Shown in pieces: positions 60,268-64,000 of a DNA stretch of 64,000 bases. Every line of letters begins with the position of its first letter. Position 1 is the stretch's first letter. A program made the translations under genes and the position numbers. Source of the stretch: Mantis religiosa (taxonomy: Eukaryota; Arthropoda; Insecta; Mantodea; Mantidae). The DNA lies in NCBI GenBank assembly GCA_030765055.1, contig CM060947.1, forward strand, positions 58,689,235 through 58,753,234, written 5' to 3'. The notes beneath the pieces were generated by a model, which saw nothing but the letters and a program-made list of their open reading frames with translations, was not told the DNA's origin and searched no databases.

Positions 60268-60378
60268 AACGACGAAGGACGACTACAAGGAGAAGTGAGA
60301 AGAACGACGACGAAGGACGACTACAAGGAGAAGTGAGAAGAACGACGACGAAGGACGACTACGAGGAGAAGTGAGAAG
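60268..60378 (+). repeat. 38-bp direct repeat, three copies, in the retroelement leader
   Basis: GACGAAGGACGACTACAAGG occurs in copies one and two, and with one A-to-G change in copy three. GAGAAGTGAGAAG ends each unit at 60302, 60340 and 60378. The tract is purine-rich and lies between the primer-binding site and gag. Confidence 0.88.
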
Positions 60379-60697
60379 ACCGACGACGACAACTACGATG
60401 AGGACAGCAGAGACTACGAAGAAGACGGCAAAAACAACTACATAGAATTTTCCCCCAACCAAGAGAGAAGTTCAAGTTCTTTCGACATCAACTGAGCCTA
60501 CTAGACGACGAGCAGCACGACAAAAATTGGTAAAGACATCACATAAACACCACAGCCGTACAACAGAACTGTGAGTTACACATACTCAATTTATATTTCT
60601 TGTAAATGTAATATCATTCATTGAGATCAATATCTATGTAATGTCTTAGTAATAAGTATTTTGGAAGGGAAATTAGAAAATTTAAAGGGGAAGTTCA

Positions 60698-62749
60698 ATG
60701 CTTTTGAGAAATAAGAAGATCGTACAGAATAAATTTAAAATGGAAAATTCTGGGGAACAAATAGTTATGGAGACAGAGAAAGAGTTAGAAGTTGTTAATG
60801 AAGAGATAATGGAAAGCAATGTTATAGGATCAGTAGATGAGGGTGTAAATGGTGTAAGTAGCTCAGATGTAAATAGGAGAAGTGACAATCCTGGGGTTAT
60901 GGAAAATCTACAAGAGATGTTCCAGAAACTCATGGCGCAAATGACTATTCAGAGTCAATCACTAGAGGCTAAATTAGTAGAACAGAACCAAACACTAGAA
61001 GCTATGGACAAATCACTCGAGGCTAAATTAGTAGAACAGAACCAATCACTAGAAGCTAAATTAGTAGAACAGAGTCAATCACTAGAGACTAAATTATTAG
61101 ATCAGAGCAAAGCTATGGACAAATCACTAGAGACTAAATTACTAGATCAGAGCAAAGCTATGGACAAAAAATTAAGTCAAATTACAAGCCAAGGGAAAGA
61201 AACAGAAGCTAGAATCACTGTCAAAATTCAAGGAATAACAGCGGAAATCCAGACCGTAAAAGAGGCCCTGCAGCGAGAAGTAGGTACTATAAGAAGTGAC
61301 CTAGAAGCTACCAAATCTCTCGTTGCAGGAGTAGAAAATAGAATAGGGGAGGAAATTAATAAGGAAAGAATAAGATTAGATGAACTGACCACGACACAGG
61401 TAACTTTTGTACAAGAGATAAATGACCGGTTTGACACTGTAAACAATAGTATAGCAGCTGACATGGAGAAGTTAAAAGAAAAGGTAGCACGTGTAACAAA
61501 TATTCAATCAGAGAATACACAAATGTTGAGGGAAACAGTAAGCGAGATATCTCAAATCAGAGATACTGTAACTGGCTTACAGCTGGGACAGCAAGGGCCG
61601 GTACCTGAGAGTTCCAATTGTTCTATACATACACACAATGGAGAGAGGCAGAACGAACAGGTTAGCGCCCCTTCTGTCTCTCCTCAAAGCAGCAATAATT
61701 GCGAAGTAAATATGCAAAACGTAAATATGTATCCACCAGTGCACATGAATTTTCTAAGCGAATTGCCCCTCCCGAAATTTAATTGTCGCAATGACAACGC
61801 AGTACAATTTTTGGCCGACTTAGAAAAGTATTTTGCCATCAGAGGCGTACCCGAGCAATATAAGATGATAATAGTTCAAAGGGCGTTAGAATCTGCCGAA
61901 CTTAATTGGCTACGAGTAACTGTGGGAGAAGGATGCAGCTACGAGTTGTTCAAAACAGCTTTCCTAGAAAAGTATTGGAACGCCAATGTCCAATACCAAG
62001 TAAGGAATCAGATAACAAATGTCCGATACCAAGGTAATAATGGAGAGTCTATTACTGATTATTTCCTGAGATATTCGCAAATGAGTAAATATCTACAACC
62101 TCCATTACAGGAAGCCGAACTGATTTCTCTTCTCACGCCCCATCTTCCTGAGAACATTAGAAATCACATGGTGGTAGCAAGACCTCAGACATTGAGAGAG
62201 GCAATTACATTATTAACAGCTTTACAAAGCGTTGGGACGCAAAATTCACAAAATAGACATGAGAATCGAATGCCAGTGAGAAATCCACACAGACCGTGGA
62301 ATAATAATAATCATGACGGGGAAAGGGCACACAATCCCCGAAATTTTAACACGAACCATATGGCTACTCGTCAAAGATACGATGCCCACGTCCCGAGGGA
62401 ATTCCCTAACAACAATAGAGGGAGACAGGGACCACCAAATTCAAATTCATATAATTTCCCTATGAGATATGTACATGTAACTAGGAATGGAAATAGGGGT
62501 CACCCCCCATTTCTTCGAAGAGGGAATGCAAGACCGACGTTCCGACTACCAGAAGCTAATAGACAGTATCAACCACGTGACGCTGGTAGAGAGAACAATA
62601 CAGACAGACCTGAAGTAAGACAGAGGAATCAACTTCTCTCAAGAGAATGGGTGCGTTCTCCTCCACCCACACCGAGAGACGCGGCGCCCGAGGTAGATGA
62701 AAGGCCAGACACGACACAGCAGACGGGAAACGACTCCAGGGTGCGATAG
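60698..62749 (+). CDS. gag: Gag polyprotein of a Ty3/Gypsy-type retrotransposon
   Basis: A 683-residue structural protein that would form the virus-like particle packaging element RNA. The start at 60698 is the first Met after the leader; a second Met at 60740 is also possible. Residues 1-80 are acidic. Residues about 86-158 are a predicted coiled coil built from near-identical units (SLEAKLVEQNQ three times, SLETKLLDQSKAMDK twice), extending weakly to about 290. The retrotransposon Gag core lies at about 356-511, starting LPLPKFNCRNDN and including the FLADLEKYF and ITDYFLRYSQM blocks. The C-terminus (512-683) is rich in Asn, Arg and Pro and has no CCHC zinc knuckle, so RNA binding would rely on basic residues. 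It ends at TAG 62747-62749. The reading frame is intact. Confidence 0.9.
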   Translation: MLLRNKKIVQNKFKMENSGEQIVMETEKELEVVNEEIMESNVIGSVDEGVNGVSSSDVNRRSDNPGVMENLQEMFQKLMAQMTIQSQSLEAKLVEQNQTLEAMDKSLEAKLVEQNQSLEAKLVEQSQSLETKLLDQSKAMDKSLETKLLDQSKAMDKKLSQITSQGKETEARITVKIQGITAEIQTVKEALQREVGTIRSDLEATKSLVAGVENRIGEEINKERIRLDELTTTQVTFVQEINDRFDTVNNSIAADMEKLKEKVARVTNIQSENTQMLRETVSEISQIRDTVTGLQLGQQGPVPESSNCSIHTHNGERQNEQVSAPSVSPQSSNNCEVNMQNVNMYPPVHMNFLSELPLPKFNCRNDNAVQFLADLEKYFAIRGVPEQYKMIIVQRALESAELNWLRVTVGEGCSYELFKTAFLEKYWNANVQYQVRNQITNVRYQGNNGESITDYFLRYSQMSKYLQPPLQEAELISLLTPHLPENIRNHMVVARPQTLREAITLLTALQSVGTQNSQNRHENRMPVRNPHRPWNNNNHDGERAHNPRNFNTNHMATRQRYDAHVPREFPNNNRGRQGPPNSNSYNFPMRYVHVTRNGNRGHPPFLRRGNARPTFRLPEANRQYQPRDAGRENNTDRPEVRQRNQLLSREWVRSPPPTPRDAAPEVDERPDTTQQTGNDSRVR

Positions 62750-62768
62750 AAGACGTCCCGCATCGGAC
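62725..62768 (+). promoter_or_regulatory. Programmed -1 ribosomal frameshift site joining gag to pol
   Basis: The heptamer G GGA AAC (62725-62731) has the canonical X XXY YYZ form. GGA and AAC are exactly the codons of the gag frame, six codons before the gag stop. Slipping back one base puts the ribosome in the pol frame, which is open from there to the window end. Eight bases downstream, GGTGCG (62740-62745) can pair with CGCATC (62759-62764). GTCC (62755-62758) can pair with GGAC (62765-62768), which together make an H-type pseudoknot. The heptamer and its phase are seen directly; the fold is inferred. Confidence 0.7.
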
Positions 62769-62772
62769 CCGG

Positions 62773-64000
62773 ATGAACACGCTAGTTCTTAATTTGAACA
62801 GGGACACAGCTCTGAGTAGGGTGGTACAGAATAAAACAGAAACAGAAATAGTAAACGGTACTCAAATGAACAATCACTTAACAGAATTGCAAGAAGTGAG
62901 AGATGCTCCACGTATTGCTGCAATAATAAACAAAGAAAAATGGCACATTACCATAGATTCAGGATCCTCAGTTTCAGCTATAAGTCAAGCATTCTTCTAT
63001 CACTTAAAAAACAATGGAATGAAATTGCAAACATTGCCCGTGAAAAGTGCATATTGTACTCTGGCGGTAGGTCGCGCCAAACAAAAGATTAATACACAAA
63101 TGCTTTTGAAAGTCACCATTGGGGAGGATACAATAGAATTTGTATGTTTTGTTATTAATAGGCTATCTGTAGACATTATTATGGGTAATGACGTGTTGTA
63201 TGCGCTTCAAGCTAAGTTGAATTATCAAATGGAAGCCTTGGAAATCAAAATTAAAGACGTCATAGTTAAAGTTCCGTTTAGCTCAAGGGAAGCAGAAAAT
63301 GAGATAAGATTGACAGATGAAGAAAAAGAAATAGATGGAGAAACATTTTTTGTAGAATTTATACGAATAGGAGGGATGGAGCTAGTTAAGATGAATCCAT
63401 TAGAAGCAGAAGAGATGGGAAAATATGATAAGGAAGTGTACGTAGCGGCAGAAGAAGGGCTTTTAGAGATGACGTCATACGGACTTGGGAAGGCAGAAGC
63501 AGGTGAACAGGAGATAATTACCCTACCAGATGATTTCCAGGTAGTCGAAAATAACGTAAACATGACCTATAGAATAAGAGAAACAGTAGCAAACTCGAAC
63601 CTACTTAACGACCACCAAAAAGAGATTTTTTATAACACTTTATGTAAACACAGAAATGTATTTTCGGAACACACTGGGACCTATAGTGATTTTGAGTATG
63701 AATTCGAGATACATGATGTTCCCCCATTCAAATATAAATGCAGACCTATTCCATTGGATTTACAGGAGGCAGTGAACCTTAAAATACAGGAAATGTTGGA
63801 AGATGGAATTCTGGAGATATCTACATCAAAATTTATAAGTCCCCTATGTATAGTCAGAAAAGCAAATGGAACAGTACGACTGACGATAGATGGACGTCAT
63901 ATAAACCAATATATTGTTCCGGATAATTTTCGAACCCCAGCAATAGAGCAAATTTTGGCCGGTATTGGGGCACAAAGGTATTTTACCTCACTAGATGTGA
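62773..64000 (+). CDS. pol: Pol polyprotein, partial: aspartic protease and start of reverse transcriptase
   Basis: Open without a stop from the frameshift heptamer to the window end, 409 complete codons counting from the ATG at 62773. An aspartic protease comes first: its active site DSGSS (Asp at 62956-62958) is followed about 70 residues later by the second-lobe motif DIIMGND (63172-63192). A ~130-residue linker follows. Reverse transcriptase begins near 63720 with CRPIPL, then ISPLCIVRKANGTVRLTIDG (motif 1-2 region, about 63829). It ends at FTSLDV, whose Asp (63994-63996) is the first catalytic aspartate of motif A. Pol lies in the -1 frame relative to gag. Expression is probably as a Gag-Pol fusion by frameshifting rather than from the ATG. 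The window cuts the gene. Confidence 0.92.
   Translation, partial: MNTLVLNLNRDTALSRVVQNKTETEIVNGTQMNNHLTELQEVRDAPRIAAIINKEKWHITIDSGSSVSAISQAFFYHLKNNGMKLQTLPVKSAYCTLAVGRAKQKINTQMLLKVTIGEDTIEFVCFVINRLSVDIIMGNDVLYALQAKLNYQMEALEIKIKDVIVKVPFSSREAENEIRLTDEEKEIDGETFFVEFIRIGGMELVKMNPLEAEEMGKYDKEVYVAAEEGLLEMTSYGLGKAEAGEQEIITLPDDFQVVENNVNMTYRIRETVANSNLLNDHQKEIFYNTLCKHRNVFSEHTGTYSDFEYEFEIHDVPPFKYKCRPIPLDLQEAVNLKIQEMLEDGILEISTSKFISPLCIVRKANGTVRLTIDGRHINQYIVPDNFRTPAIEQILAGIGAQRYFTSLDV

Larger units (their letters stand above)
60217..64000 (+). mobile_element. Ty3/Gypsy-type LTR retrotransposon, internal 5' part (continues beyond window)
   Basis: Order: primer-binding site, leader with a 38-bp triplication, gag, frameshift site, pol with protease and the start of reverse transcriptase. 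Both reading frames are intact over 3.2 kb, so this copy is recent compared with everything else in the window. The protease-before-reverse-transcriptase order and the RT motif layout fit Ty3/Gypsy; BEL/Pao is the alternative. Integrase, any envelope-like gene and the 3' LTR would lie beyond 64000. Confidence 0.88.

Overview
The window is 64 kb of A+T-rich, repeat-dense animal DNA with no intact cellular protein-coding gene that I can recognise. tRNA-derived SINEs in several families, fragments of several LINE types, a mariner element, Penelope-like and hAT-like relics, Ty3/Gypsy-type LTR elements and kilobase-long microsatellites together point to a large insect genome. A cockroach or termite (Blattodea) is my best guess, by inference only. 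Nearly all long reading frames inside the microsatellites (25.1, 28.2 and 36.7 kb) are translation artefacts.

Layout. 0-4.4 kb: a flank with NRF1-like motifs, a solo LTR (522-1083, TG...CA, 4-bp TSD), one true tRNA-Pro(AGG) gene (3386-3457) and a TATA/initiator pair (4311-4345). 4.4-9.4 kb: AT-rich DNA, a LINE reverse transcriptase relic and a ~1-kb element with long inverted ends (8389-9378). 9.4-18.6 kb: three SINE families, one inserted inside another (14.0-14.5 kb), a long hairpin (10818-11025) and a LINE relic. 19.8-23.2 kb: layered insertions, with a SINE inside a DD34D mariner inside an older tRNA-like repeat, then an alternating A-B-A-B-A satellite ending in an inverted unit. 23-35 kb: LINE relics, an AAT array, a compound ATT/ATTATC array, a GC-rich unassigned block and the best preserved LINE fragment (33957-35227). 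36.7-37.8 kb: GAAA polypurine array. 38-50 kb: mostly AT-rich, with a ~0.7-0.9-kb duplicated segment around a foldback transposase fragment (45.0-47.2 kb), tandem tRNA-like repeats and a hAT relic. 50-59 kb: more LINE fragments, a Penelope-like element with inverted ends, a 14-bp TSD and a hammerhead-like motif (55319-56229), and a possible non-coding exon near 57.1 kb.

60.2-64 kb: the only intact coding block, the 5' part of a Ty3/Gypsy-type LTR retrotransposon. It has a primer-binding site, a leader with a 38-bp triplication, a 683-residue Gag with no zinc knuckle, and an open Pol (protease, start of reverse transcriptase) cut by the window end. Gag and Pol are joined by a correctly phased GGGAAAC heptamer followed by a possible pseudoknot, which suggests programmed -1 frameshifting.

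These elements do not form one pathway. The window reads as an archive of successive insertions, in which microsatellites repeatedly abut the ends of retroelements. Family assignments rest on motifs and on comparing copies within the window, because no database search could be run.
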